Shown here: piece after piece, positions 1 through 9,068 of the stretch
Numbering within the stretch: the stretch's first letter is position 1
Layout of the letters: the number at the start of each line of letters is the position of its first letter
From: an uncultured Acidimicrobiales bacterium
GTDB taxonomy: Bacteria > Actinomycetota > Acidimicrobiia > Acidimicrobiales > UBA10347
Direction: 5' to 3'
Length of the DNA stretch: 13,200 bases
Assembly (NCBI GenBank): GCA_937942965.1
Contig: CALDGN010000272.1
Coordinates: 1-13,200 of the forward strand
Position numbers and translations under genes: made by a program
Notes under the pieces: model-generated
Databases searched by the model: none
Told to the model about the DNA's origin: nothing
The model's input: only the letters and a program-made list of their open reading frames with translations

Positions 1-283
1 CTGATCGAGTCATTACCCGTGCCTGCATCGATCGTGTCGTTACCGCGGCCGCCGTAGATCCAGTCGTTGCCGAACGCGGCGTCGATGACGTCGGCGCCGC
101 TGCCGCCCAGGATGATGTCGTTGCCGGACCCTGCAACGATGATGTCGTTGCCGGGCCCTGCGCAGATGATGTCCTTGCCGCTGCCACTCACGATGCGGTC
201 GTTGCCTCGCAGCGCGATGATGACGTCGGAACCGCTCGTGCCGATGAGTACGTCGTCACCGTCGGTGCCGACGATGGCGCGTG
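1..283 (-). repeat. RTX/hemolysin-type calcium-binding repeat region
   Basis: Read on the minus strand this stretch encodes successive units with the GxGxDxUx pattern: GTDGDDVLIG, GSDVI, GNDRIVSGS, GKDIICAG, GNDIIVAGS, GNDIILGGS, GADVIDAAF, GNDWIYGGR, GNDTIDAGT and GNDSI. In the RTX family such repeats fold into a calcium-binding parallel beta roll after secretion. The array continues past the left edge, so its total length is unknown. Confidence 0.85.
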
Positions 284-2579
284 GGTTCGCACGCGAGCAG
301 CGGACGTGGTCGTACTCGGGGATGTAGTTGTCATCGCCGGGATCGGGATCGCAGTTCGTCGCCAAGCTGGGCGTGCCGGCGTCGCCGCTTGCCATGGGAA
401 TCAGCGCTTCGCACCAGGCGGTCGGGGTCGTCGTGTCGAGCGCCGGGTCGATCAGCTGGAGCGACGCGCCAGACGGGACGATCAGCTCGGTGCCCGTCCC
501 CCAGGCCACCCGGTCGACCAGGGTGCGGTCCGGATCGAGCAGGACGATCTCGTCGCTGTCGTTGATGAGCACCATGTCGGTGCCGTACTCGTAGTCGGCT
601 TCGACGCCGCCATTGAGGGCCGGCTGGCCGACGCGGGCAAAGACGACGTAGCTGTCGGGCTCAACGATGAGCGACCTAGTGATGGTGAACTCGTTGAAGC
701 CTTCGTCCTTGAGGACGAATCCGCTCAGATTGATCGCGAGCGGGCCGGTGTTGTGGAGCTCGAACCATTCCCCGGCGCTGTCGTAGGTGTTGTACGGATT
801 GGCCATGATCTCGCTGATCACGAGCGTGGCGCCGCTGGTCAGCAGCTCACAGACGTTGGCCGCACCGGGGCTGCCAAGGTCGCCCGCGCCAAACGGTGTC
901 GACGAAGCGCACCAGCTCTCGCCGGTGTCGTTGTTGAACGTCAGGCCTCCGAGCGCCATGCTCGCGCCCGGTGTCGACGGGAACTCTTCGTTGTTCCAGC
1001 TGACCTGGTCGACGGTCGTTCCGCTCGGGTTCGCCAGCACGAGTTGGTCGTTGCCGTTGTGCATGACGACGTTGTCGTAGACGTAGGCAGGCGCGGATCC
1101 AGTGTTGGTGGCGTCGCGCCCGAGCACGACGTAGCTGTCGGCTGCGATGACGACCGACTGGTTGATCACGTGGAAGTTCGTGTCGTGGTCTCGGATGATC
1201 CAATCCTGCAGATCGACCGAGAAGTCGTTGGGGTTGTAGACCTCGAACCACTCGCCGACCGTGTCGCTCACGACCGCAGGGTCGCGCATGATCTCGGTGA
1301 TGATGAGTGGGGGACCGGCTGAGGCAACCACGGCGCAGTCCGATGCTGTCCCGGGCGAGCCGAGGTCGCCGGCGCCGAACGGGCTGCCGGCGCTGCACCA
1401 GTTCTCAGCGATCTCGGTATCGCCGTTGGCGTCGATCACGCTCATACTGGCGCCCGTTGGATCGGGGAAGGTCTGACCGTCGTCCCAGCGGACCCGTGTT
1501 GCTCGCAGGCCATCGGGATCGACGAGGCTGAGCTCGTCCCAGCCGTTGTCGAGGGTGATGTCGGCGCCGTAGGCGTAGCTGGCTGCGACGCCGCCATTCA
1601 CGCTCGCATCAGCGACCGCGGCCAGGATGACCCGTTCGCCTGCAGCAACAGGAACCGAGGCTGTGATCACATGCTGGTCGGTGTCGTCATCGGCGATGGT
1701 CCAGCCCCCGAGGTCGACTGGACCGGTACCGAGGTTCATGACCTCGAACCACTCGCCCACGTCATCAGCGACGGCGTTCGGGTTGTGCATGATCTCGGTG
1801 ATGACGATGTGGGCCGCCACGGTGCATTGGTTGGCGCTACCGGGCGTGCCGAGGTCACCGTCGCCGAACAGGCTCGTGCTCACACACCAGTTGGCGCCGA
1901 CCTCGTCGTCATCCCAGACGTTGCGCAGCGACATGGATTCGCCGTCGGTGCTCGGGAAGCTCAGCCCGTCATCCCAGGCCACGCGAGAAGCGACGTCGCC
2001 TCGGGCTCGCTGCAAGATGACTGCGTCGCTGGCGTTGAACAGCTGCATCGCTTGGCCGTACGAGTAGTCGATCTCGACGCCGCCGTTCGTTGCCGGGTCA
2101 GGGTTGTTGCCCAGCACGACATAGCCGCCCGCTTCGATGATGAGCGGGCCGCCGTTGTTGATCACGTGCTCGTCGTAGCCCAGATCGCCGATGATCCATC
2201 CATTCAGATCGACCGCGCGGTTGTACGGGTTGTAGACCTCGAACCACTCACCGAGCGAGTCGTACGTGATCTGCGGGTTCGCCATGATCTCGGTGATCGC
2301 GAGTTCCTTCGTCGGCGTGCCGAAGACACGTGCGTCGAGCAGCTCAGAGCGTTGCGTCAGGTCGACCGGAGGGAGCTCGTCTTCTTCGGGGTCCGACGCA
2401 GGTTGTGCGCCTTCGGTTGTCCCCGTGCGCAAGGTGATGTCCGAGGGCTCTGGCGGGTGCTCAGACTGCGCGCTCGCCGAGGTTGCCAAAATCGGAACGA
2501 CGAGCGCGACGATCACGGCGATAGCCGCAGCGATCGCGAGACGGACTCGGGTCGTGGACGCGGAAGTCGATGGTCGCAC
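1..2579 (-). CDS. Secreted multi-LTD (lamin tail domain) protein with C-terminal RTX repeats, partial
   Basis: The frame is open from a GTG at 2579 to the left edge, so 859 N-terminal residues are visible and the C-terminus is missing. Residues 1-37 form a signal peptide: basic start, hydrophobic run AIAAAIAVIVALVVPILA, and an ASA-Q cleavage site. A Pro/Glu-rich linker follows. Four lamin tail domains begin near residues 93, 258, 425 and 586, each opening with a variant of ITEIM..P and a GEWFEV/L.N motif, and each closed by a W-C...GDLG-P-G..N-C module. From about residue 768 come glycine/aspartate repeats such as GNDIIVAGS and GNDWIYGGR, typical of calcium-binding RTX nonapeptides. An in-frame TAG just upstream (about 2683) leaves GTG 2579 as the only plausible start; no clear Shine-Dalgarno is seen. 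The product is probably exported and calcium-stabilised, with an adhesive or structural role. I see no enzymatic domain in the visible part, but one could lie beyond the edge. Confidence 0.85.
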   Translation of the reverse strand, partial: MRPSTSASTTRVRLAIAAAIAVIVALVVPILATSASAQSEHPPEPSDITLRTGTTEGAQPASDPEEDELPPVDLTQRSELLDARVFGTPTKELAITEIMANPQITYDSLGEWFEVYNPYNRAVDLNGWIIGDLGYDEHVINNGGPLIIEAGGYVVLGNNPDPATNGGVEIDYSYGQAMQLFNASDAVILQRARGDVASRVAWDDGLSFPSTDGESMSLRNVWDDDEVGANWCVSTSLFGDGDLGTPGSANQCTVAAHIVITEIMHNPNAVADDVGEWFEVMNLGTGPVDLGGWTIADDDTDQHVITASVPVAAGERVILAAVADASVNGGVAASYAYGADITLDNGWDELSLVDPDGLRATRVRWDDGQTFPDPTGASMSVIDANGDTEIAENWCSAGSPFGAGDLGSPGTASDCAVVASAGPPLIITEIMRDPAVVSDTVGEWFEVYNPNDFSVDLQDWIIRDHDTNFHVINQSVVIAADSYVVLGRDATNTGSAPAYVYDNVVMHNGNDQLVLANPSGTTVDQVSWNNEEFPSTPGASMALGGLTFNNDTGESWCASSTPFGAGDLGSPGAANVCELLTSGATLVISEIMANPYNTYDSAGEWFELHNTGPLAINLSGFVLKDEGFNEFTITRSLIVEPDSYVVFARVGQPALNGGVEADYEYGTDMVLINDSDEIVLLDPDRTLVDRVAWGTGTELIVPSGASLQLIDPALDTTTPTAWCEALIPMASGDAGTPSLATNCDPDPGDDNYIPEYDHVRCSRANPRAIVGTDGDDVLIGTSGSDVIIALRGNDRIVSGSGKDIICAGPGNDIIVAGSGNDIILGGSGADVIDAAFGNDWIYGGRGNDTIDAGTGNDSI
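600..2303 (-). repeat. Tandem LTD-coding repeat units, four copies
   Basis: The conserved Trp codon of the GEWFE motif recurs at 2246, 1751, 1250 and 767, giving spacings of 495, 501 and 483 bp, all multiples of three. Short stretches are nearly identical in DNA, for example the GEWFEVYNP region near 2226-2250 and 1230-1254, while the rest of each unit has diverged. This points to old in-frame duplication of a domain of about 165 residues inside one gene, not to a mobile repeat. The boundaries given are approximate. Confidence 0.75.
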
Positions 2580-2632
2580 GATCCGCTGGTCGGTCTCGAC
2601 GTGGGTTCGCGTGATGGGCTGAATGTCCCCGC

Positions 2633-2648
2633 CAGGGCATTTGCCCTG
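2633..2648 (-). other. Short perfect hairpin upstream of the LTD gene
   Basis: A 6-bp arm (CAGGGC/GCCCTG) encloses a 4-nt loop about 54 nt upstream of the GTG start of the LTD/RTX gene. It could sit in the 5' leader of that transcript. No convincing promoter hexamers are visible nearby, and a role is not shown by sequence alone. Confidence 0.3.
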
Positions 2649-2727
2649 CGATTTGGGCCGTCTGGCCTTCCCTCGCTTGGGCTAAGCGACTCAGCGCGTT
2701 GTTGCGGATGGCGCGGTGCCAAAACGA

Positions 2728-2778
2728 CGAAATCTGTCGACTTCGGTCCGCCCGGAGGCGAGAAGTCGACAGATTTCG
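2728..2778 (-). terminator. Perfect 16-bp inverted repeat, likely terminator of the sdh operon
   Basis: The arms 2728-2743 (CGAAATCTGTCGACTT) and 2763-2778 are exact reverse complements, separated by 19 nt. The spacer can form a further CGCC/GGCG mini-stem (2749-2760). The repeat starts 18 nt past the sdhB stop codon, and on the minus strand it is followed by TCGTTTTGG, a short T-run. That fits a rho-independent terminator for sdhCAB and insulation of the LTD gene beyond it. The long, relatively AT-containing arms with two GTCGAC cores are unusual for this GC-rich context, so a protein-binding or dispersed repeat role is an alternative. Confidence 0.6.
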
Positions 2779-2796
2779 AACGAGTGGTGAAGCTGT

Positions 2797-3576
<780 letters not shown>

Positions 3577-3635
3577 TGTTCTCTCGTGAAAGCTAGATCC
3601 GGTGGGGACTGTCGGGGTGTGGGCTGATCGCAGCG

Positions 3636-3664
3636 TTCGCCCCGACCCGAAGGGTCACGGCGAA
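3636..3664 (-). other. Hairpin in the sdhA-sdhB intercistronic gap
   Basis: Two 13-nt arms (3636-3648 and 3652-3664) pair at 11 of 13 positions around a GAA triloop; the two mismatches form an internal loop. It starts 17 nt after the sdhA TAA codon and ends 60 nt before the sdhB ATG. No T-run follows on the minus strand, so a strong terminator is unlikely. An mRNA stability or partial attenuation element that adjusts the sdhB level is possible, but this is inference. Confidence 0.4.
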
Positions 3665-3680
3665 GGCGGACTACCCGGCG

Positions 3681-5608
<1,928 letters not shown>

Positions 5609-5612
<4 letters not shown>

Positions 5613-6442
5613 TCTGCGAGCTCCTTCGCAAAGTCGGCCTTGACCCATTCCTCGATCGGAGCGGGTTCATCGGCTTCGAGCACACCTGCCTGCACCATGA
5701 TGGGGAACAACAGGTTGCCGACAAGAACCAAACCAGCAATTCCTGCCGCAATGGGCAGACGGAGCTGGTTGAACTTCGGGCTGTTAATGCCGAGGCTGGT
5801 GAACGCGGAACGGATGCCGTGGAACAAGTGCACGGCCACGGCCACGGTGGCGATCATGTACCAAATGGCGACCACGATGTTCGACATCGAGTTGTCGACG
5901 TTCCACAGCGGATCGCCGTAGTTGAACCCGTCGCCTCGCCAACCCATGAAGCCGGCGGTCCAGCCCCAGGTCAGGTCGGCCAGGTGCCAGATCACGAAGA
6001 CGGCGATGATGATGCCGGTAATCCGTGTGGTGCGGCTGGCGAAGTTTGCGGACTGGAAGTCACGGTTCGACTGGTAGCGAGCGTTCGACGCCGCATTCAT
6101 CCGAGTCAGCGTGACCGCAGCATGGATGTGCAGCATGAACATGGCGATGAGGCCGATGCGCAGCAGCCAGAGCACGGTGTACTTCGGCAGGATCGGGTCA
6201 CCGAGGCTGCGGAGGCCTTCGGCGTACTCCGCGACCTTGAGCTGGCCCTGATACAGCTTCAGGTTGCCGATCATGTGCGAGATCACGAACCCGACGAGAC
6301 CGATACCGGTCAGGCCCATGACCCACTTCTTACCGATCGCTGTCTGATACAGATTCAGCGGCCACGGCATCGTGATGCGGGGTGGCTTATTGATCGGTTT
6401 GGGCGTGCGCAGCTTGTCCTGAGGGCGTTGCGTGACGGCCAT
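5609..6442 (-). CDS. sdhC: Succinate dehydrogenase cytochrome b subunit, type B
   Basis: This 277-residue membrane anchor binds haem b and reduces quinone. It has five hydrophobic helices at about residues 40-57, 88-110, 140-157, 186-208 and 228-250, the single-polypeptide (b558) architecture in place of separate SdhC and SdhD. Histidines lie in the first four helices: H56 (ISHMIGN), H105/H107 (LHIHAA), H153 (WHLADL) and H205/H208 (VHLFHG). These match the axial ligand positions of two-haem type B enzymes. The ATG at 6442 is preceded by purine-rich GAAGAAGAG; an in-frame TTG at 6478 would add 12 non-conserved residues and is less likely. The stop codon overlaps the sdhA ATG (ATGA), so the two are probably translationally coupled. 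This is the first gene of the sdhCAB operon. Confidence 0.93.
5621..5626 (-). promoter_or_regulatory. Ribosome binding site deciding the sdhA start
   Basis: AAGGAG lies 8 nt before the ATG at 5612, inside the last codons of sdhC. It selects 5612 over the in-frame upstream alternative at 5648. Confidence 0.75.
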
Positions 6443-6692
6443 CTCACCAACTCTTCTTCGATGCTCTTCTCGAGGCAACGGATGCAGGGCTGTCGGGTCC
6501 GCATAGTGCGGTTTCCGCAGCTTCCAATGTCCGGGCCACGATACCGGGTGACTGCAGGCGGAACGAAGCCCATCGTCTTGGCGGGTTCGTGACCGATGTC
6601 CCGCTGGTTCGACTCGCTGCTCGACGACTCGTCGCTGTGGACAATGTGCGCAAATGACACTGTTGTGGTTTGGACCGAATTACATTCATGTG
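6443..6692. promoter_or_regulatory. Divergent intergenic region between sdhC and the LPETG gene
   Basis: These 250 bp must hold the sdh promoter (minus) and the promoter of the LPETG gene (plus). On minus, TTGGAA followed 16 nt later by TATGCG is a weak candidate sigma-70-type pair. Part of it overlaps a small palindrome TGCGG-TTT-CCGCA at 6507-6519 that could be an operator or just a hairpin. No coding sequence is supported here; overlapping frames lack family resemblance. Confidence 0.4.
6681..6686 (+). promoter_or_regulatory. Probable -10 element (TACATT), leaderless transcript
   Basis: TACATT fits the actinobacterial TANNNT -10 pattern and ends 6 nt before the ATG at 6693, so transcription would begin at or next to the start codon. 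No Shine-Dalgarno precedes either this ATG or the in-frame ATG at 6654. The same hexamer and spacing occur before the GH2-like gene at 11216. No good -35 box is seen. Confidence 0.45.
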
Positions 6693-7652
6693 ATGCTTCA
6701 GACCAGATGGTCGGTTTTTCTTCGCGCCGCGCTCACCAGCGCGCTTGCGGTCGTCCTGATCGCGGTGCTTGGTGGCGCCGCCAACGCACAGGATTCGTGG
6801 ACCATTTCCGACGATGGCGTGGGACCGATCACGCTCGGGTCGACCATCGACGAGGTACGCGATGAGCTGCCCGATTCGTACGTGCTTGGTGACGAGGTAC
6901 CGATTGCTCCGGACCTCGACGGGCACGTCGTGTCCCTCGATGGCGCAGTCCACCTGCTCATTCCCGCGACCGATGACGGCACGATCGAGACCATCATCGT
7001 GCTCGACGAGAGCTACCAAACCAGCGAGGGCATCGGCCCACGTTCCTTGATTGGTGACGCCGAAGACATCTATGGCGATGTCCGCCTTGAGTGGAGCGAA
7101 GACGACCAGGGACGCGAGCGGGTGCTGTTCGAAGACAATCCTGCGGGATTGAGCTTCCGGGCCAGCGAAGCCGTCGGTCCTCAGGCCGGCATCTACGGCG
7201 ATGACCAAACCTCCACCGTGCTCTATGACCCGTCGAGCCGTCTGACCAGCGTGTGGGTCGTGACCGTCGATGACGACGCGGCCGCAGCGCCGGTCGAAGA
7301 AGAGCCCACCGACGAAGAGCCCACCGACGAAGAGACCGCGACCGAGGCCGAAGACGAGGCTGAGCCCGAAGAAGAAGTCGAAGAAGAGGCCGAGCTCGAG
7401 GAAGAGGCGGAGCCCGAAGAAGAGGCTGAGGAAGAGCCTGCGGTTGAGGAAGAGCCCGAAGAAGAGCCTGCGGCCGAAGAGCCCGAGCCTCAGGACGACA
7501 ACGCCGGCAACGGCACGCTTCCGAACATCGACGACGAGCGGCTTCCAGAAACCGGCGTCGAATCCACCACGGTCGCACTCGCCGCCGCAAGCACGATCTT
7601 TCTCGGGCTCGGCATCGGCCGCATCGGCCGCCGTAAGCGTCCCTGGAGCTAG
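6693..7652 (+). CDS. LPETG cell-wall-anchored surface protein with acidic linker
   Basis: The 319-residue product has a signal peptide (residues 1-32, hydrophobic core near 12-28, ANA-Q cleavage site). A compact exported domain of about 155 residues follows, starting with GVGPITLGSTIDEV, a pattern found in small actinobacterial secreted domains of unknown role. Residues 201-268 are almost entirely Glu, Pro, Ala, Asp and Thr. The C-terminus is a textbook sortase signal: LPETG (284-288), a hydrophobic helix (291-309) and a basic tail RIGRRKRPWS. The protein should be covalently attached to the wall by a sortase encoded elsewhere, with the acidic segment as an extended, negatively charged stalk. 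The start at 6693 is preferred over 6654 because it places the basic N-terminus directly before the hydrophobic core and follows a -10-like TACATT. Specific function unknown. Confidence 0.88.
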   Translation: MLQTRWSVFLRAALTSALAVVLIAVLGGAANAQDSWTISDDGVGPITLGSTIDEVRDELPDSYVLGDEVPIAPDLDGHVVSLDGAVHLLIPATDDGTIETIIVLDESYQTSEGIGPRSLIGDAEDIYGDVRLEWSEDDQGRERVLFEDNPAGLSFRASEAVGPQAGIYGDDQTSTVLYDPSSRLTSVWVVTVDDDAAAAPVEEEPTDEEPTDEETATEAEDEAEPEEEVEEEAELEEEAEPEEEAEEEPAVEEEPEEEPAAEEPEPQDDNAGNGTLPNIDDERLPETGVESTTVALAAASTIFLGLGIGRIGRRKRPWS

Positions 7653-7664
7653 GCGACCCGATGC

Positions 7665-7684
7665 CCCGGCGGGAACACGCCGGG
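7665..7684 (+). terminator. GC-rich hairpin after the LPETG gene, weak terminator candidate
   Basis: A perfect 7-bp stem (CCCGGCG/CGCCGGG) with a 6-nt loop begins 12 nt after the stop codon at 7652. No T-run follows, so termination may be inefficient or absent and the next gene, 54 bp downstream, may be cotranscribed. Confidence 0.35.
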
Positions 7685-7706
7685 CCGCTACCGGGTTCCA
7701 TCCAAC

Positions 7707-8309
7707 ATGAGCATCACGATGTACGGCGCCGACTGGTGCGGCGACTGCCGCCGGGCCAAGGCGTTCTTTGACGAGCACCACGTTGCCTATGACTATGTCG
7801 ACCTCGTCGAAAATCCCGACGAGACCGAACGGGTCCTCGAACGCAACAACGGGGTCAAGAAGATCCCGGTCATCGTGTTCAGCGATGACTCGCACCTGGT
7901 CGAGCCGTCGAACGATGCCCTGGCGGCCAAGCTCGACGAACTTGTCGCCGCCGGACACCCGGTCGAGACCGTGGCCCAAGCATCGCCGGACCCTGAGCGC
8001 CCACGTCCTGGATCAACGGGGCGAGGAGCGGTTGTCGAGAATCAGACGCTGCAGCGGTTCGAACTGCTCCACCACGGCGAAGTCGTCAGCTTCGCCAGCT
8101 ATCGACCGAATCCTGCCGACGCGCAGAGCATCGTGATTCCGCACGTCGAGACGGCCCCACAGCACCGAGGCAATGGCTACGCAGCCGAGTTGATGGACGG
8201 CACGCTGGACCTCCTCCGATCGTCAGATCGCACCGTGGTGCCGCGTTGCCCGTTTGCAGCTGGCCACATCCGGGACAACCCGGAACACCACGACTTGGTA
8301 ACCGTCTAG
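7707..8309 (+). CDS. Glutaredoxin/mycoredoxin-like domain fused to NATD1-type acetyltransferase domain
   Basis: The 200-residue protein has two modules in one unbroken frame. Residues 1-82 form a glutaredoxin fold with the active-site CxxC in WCGDC (C11, C14) and the cis-proline loop KKIPVI (P54), as in mycoredoxins, which reduce mixed mycothiol disulphides. A Pro/Arg/Gly-rich linker covers about 90-110. Residues about 111-198 match the small GCN5-like NATD1 (Acetyltransf_CG) family: a beta strand with HVETAP, the acetyl-CoA loop QHRGNGYA (150-159), the PRCPFAAGHIR motif, and a C-terminal NPEHHDLV. No in-frame start codon or ribosome site sits between the modules, so separate translation is unlikely. 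The start lacks a good Shine-Dalgarno, and readthrough from the LPETG gene is possible. The acetyl acceptor is unknown; a thiol-linked or redox-regulated substrate is speculation. Confidence 0.88.
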   Translation: MSITMYGADWCGDCRRAKAFFDEHHVAYDYVDLVENPDETERVLERNNGVKKIPVIVFSDDSHLVEPSNDALAAKLDELVAAGHPVETVAQASPDPERPRPGSTGRGAVVENQTLQRFELLHHGEVVSFASYRPNPADAQSIVIPHVETAPQHRGNGYAAELMDGTLDLLRSSDRTVVPRCPFAAGHIRDNPEHHDLVTV

Positions 8310-8989
8310 GTCAGCTTGCGGGTGAGCTCGTGGCCGATTGCTCGAAGGTGCGCCCGTTCAATCTCGGGGTGATCCTCGAGCAGGCGGGCGAACTTCTCCT
8401 TGTTCCAGGTCCGGATCCGAACGTTGTCATTGGCGGTAACCGTTGCGGTCGCGTTGCCGCCCGTCACCGAGCTCATCTCGCCGACGATGCGCAGCCGCCC
8501 GAGACGAACGACGAGGTCGTCGCGCACCGCGACGTCAACGTCGCCATCGAGGATCAAGAACAGTTCGTCAACGGGCTCACCCTTGGTGATCAAGACCTTG
8601 TTCGAGACGGTGTGCTCGTCGCTCGCGTGCCACATCTGGTTGAACGAGACACGGTCGAGATCGGGATAGAGCAGGGTACGAACGGCTTCGGCCTCGGCAT
8701 TGAGGTTGACGGCTCGTCGCTGCTTGAGCAGCATCCAGATTCCCCATGCGTGCACGGTCGCGACGGGCAGGTTCCACCAGAACACCGACCAGATCTCGGC
8801 TACGACCCCGTAGATGATGAACAACGCGGTGGCGCCAAGCAACGTGAGGCGTAACCGCAGCATGTCTCGGAACAAGCCCGATACCGCGTAGACGAGGTAC
8901 GCCAGGTTGAGCGAGAGCCAACCGCCGTCCAGAACCCGGTCCCACAACGCCCAATCACGCACGGCCGGGACTGTAATCCGGTCGACCAA
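8306..8989 (-). CDS. Popeye-like membrane protein with cyclic-nucleotide-binding domain
   Basis: The 227-residue product has hydrophobic segments at about residues 24-40, 47-66 and 68-88, then a linker (WMLLKQRRAVNLN) and a C-terminal cNMP-binding fold (about 110-220). This arrangement and the NLAYLVYAVSGLFRD.LRLR segment resemble bacterial Popeye-domain proteins. In the fold, KGEPVDELFLILDGDVDVAV and VGEMSSVTGGNATATV correspond to the conserved beta roll and phosphate-binding cassette. The Arg that usually contacts the cyclic phosphate before ATV is missing (GGNATATV), so binding may differ from CRP-type domains. The start is uncertain: TTG at 8989 (an in-frame TGA lies just upstream), with GTG at 8962 as an alternative; neither has a clear ribosome site. 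The stop overlaps that of the convergent glutaredoxin fusion gene in a shared CTAG. Likely a membrane sensor; the ligand is not established. Confidence 0.82.
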   Translation of the reverse strand: MVDRITVPAVRDWALWDRVLDGGWLSLNLAYLVYAVSGLFRDMLRLRLTLLGATALFIIYGVVAEIWSVFWWNLPVATVHAWGIWMLLKQRRAVNLNAEAEAVRTLLYPDLDRVSFNQMWHASDEHTVSNKVLITKGEPVDELFLILDGDVDVAVRDDLVVRLGRLRIVGEMSSVTGGNATATVTANDNVRIRTWNKEKFARLLEDHPEIERAHLRAIGHELTRKLT

Positions 8990-9068
8990 GTCCGTGGTGG
9001 TGCTACTTCACACAGCATGTCATCCCAGGTATGCGGCATCTGGGGTAGGTGGCATGCCAGGCGACCGC

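Noticed and set aside
1..283. Short tandem DNA repeats that might suggest a CRISPR array or satellite
   Set aside because: The periodicity follows codons for RTX calcium-binding repeats, the units are divergent in DNA, and there are no unique spacers between identical repeats.
306..1322. A 338-codon plus-strand frame opposite the LTD gene, with others near 1671-2843 and 11033-12154
   Set aside because: All lie opposite minus-strand genes with repeated, recognisable domains, and their own translations show no domain or signal.
2580..2700. Possible cyclic-di-GMP (GEMM-I) riboswitch before the LTD gene, because the minus strand contains CGCAGGGCAAA and GGGAC
   Set aside because: The space between the two halves is too short for the conserved P1b stem-loop, and the second core (GCAAAGCC) is absent; only a 6-bp hairpin is supported.
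6444..7979. A 511-codon minus-strand open frame opposite the LPETG and glutaredoxin fusion genes
   Set aside because: It mirrors plus-strand genes with clear motifs. Its sequence is low-complexity (Phe/Leu/Gly runs opposite the Glu-rich tract) with no family resemblance, as expected for antisense frames in GC-rich DNA.
9051..9058. GGCATGCC palindrome between the GH2-like and Popeye-like genes
   Set aside because: An isolated 8-bp palindrome is expected by chance; no flanking structure, T-run or second copy was seen.
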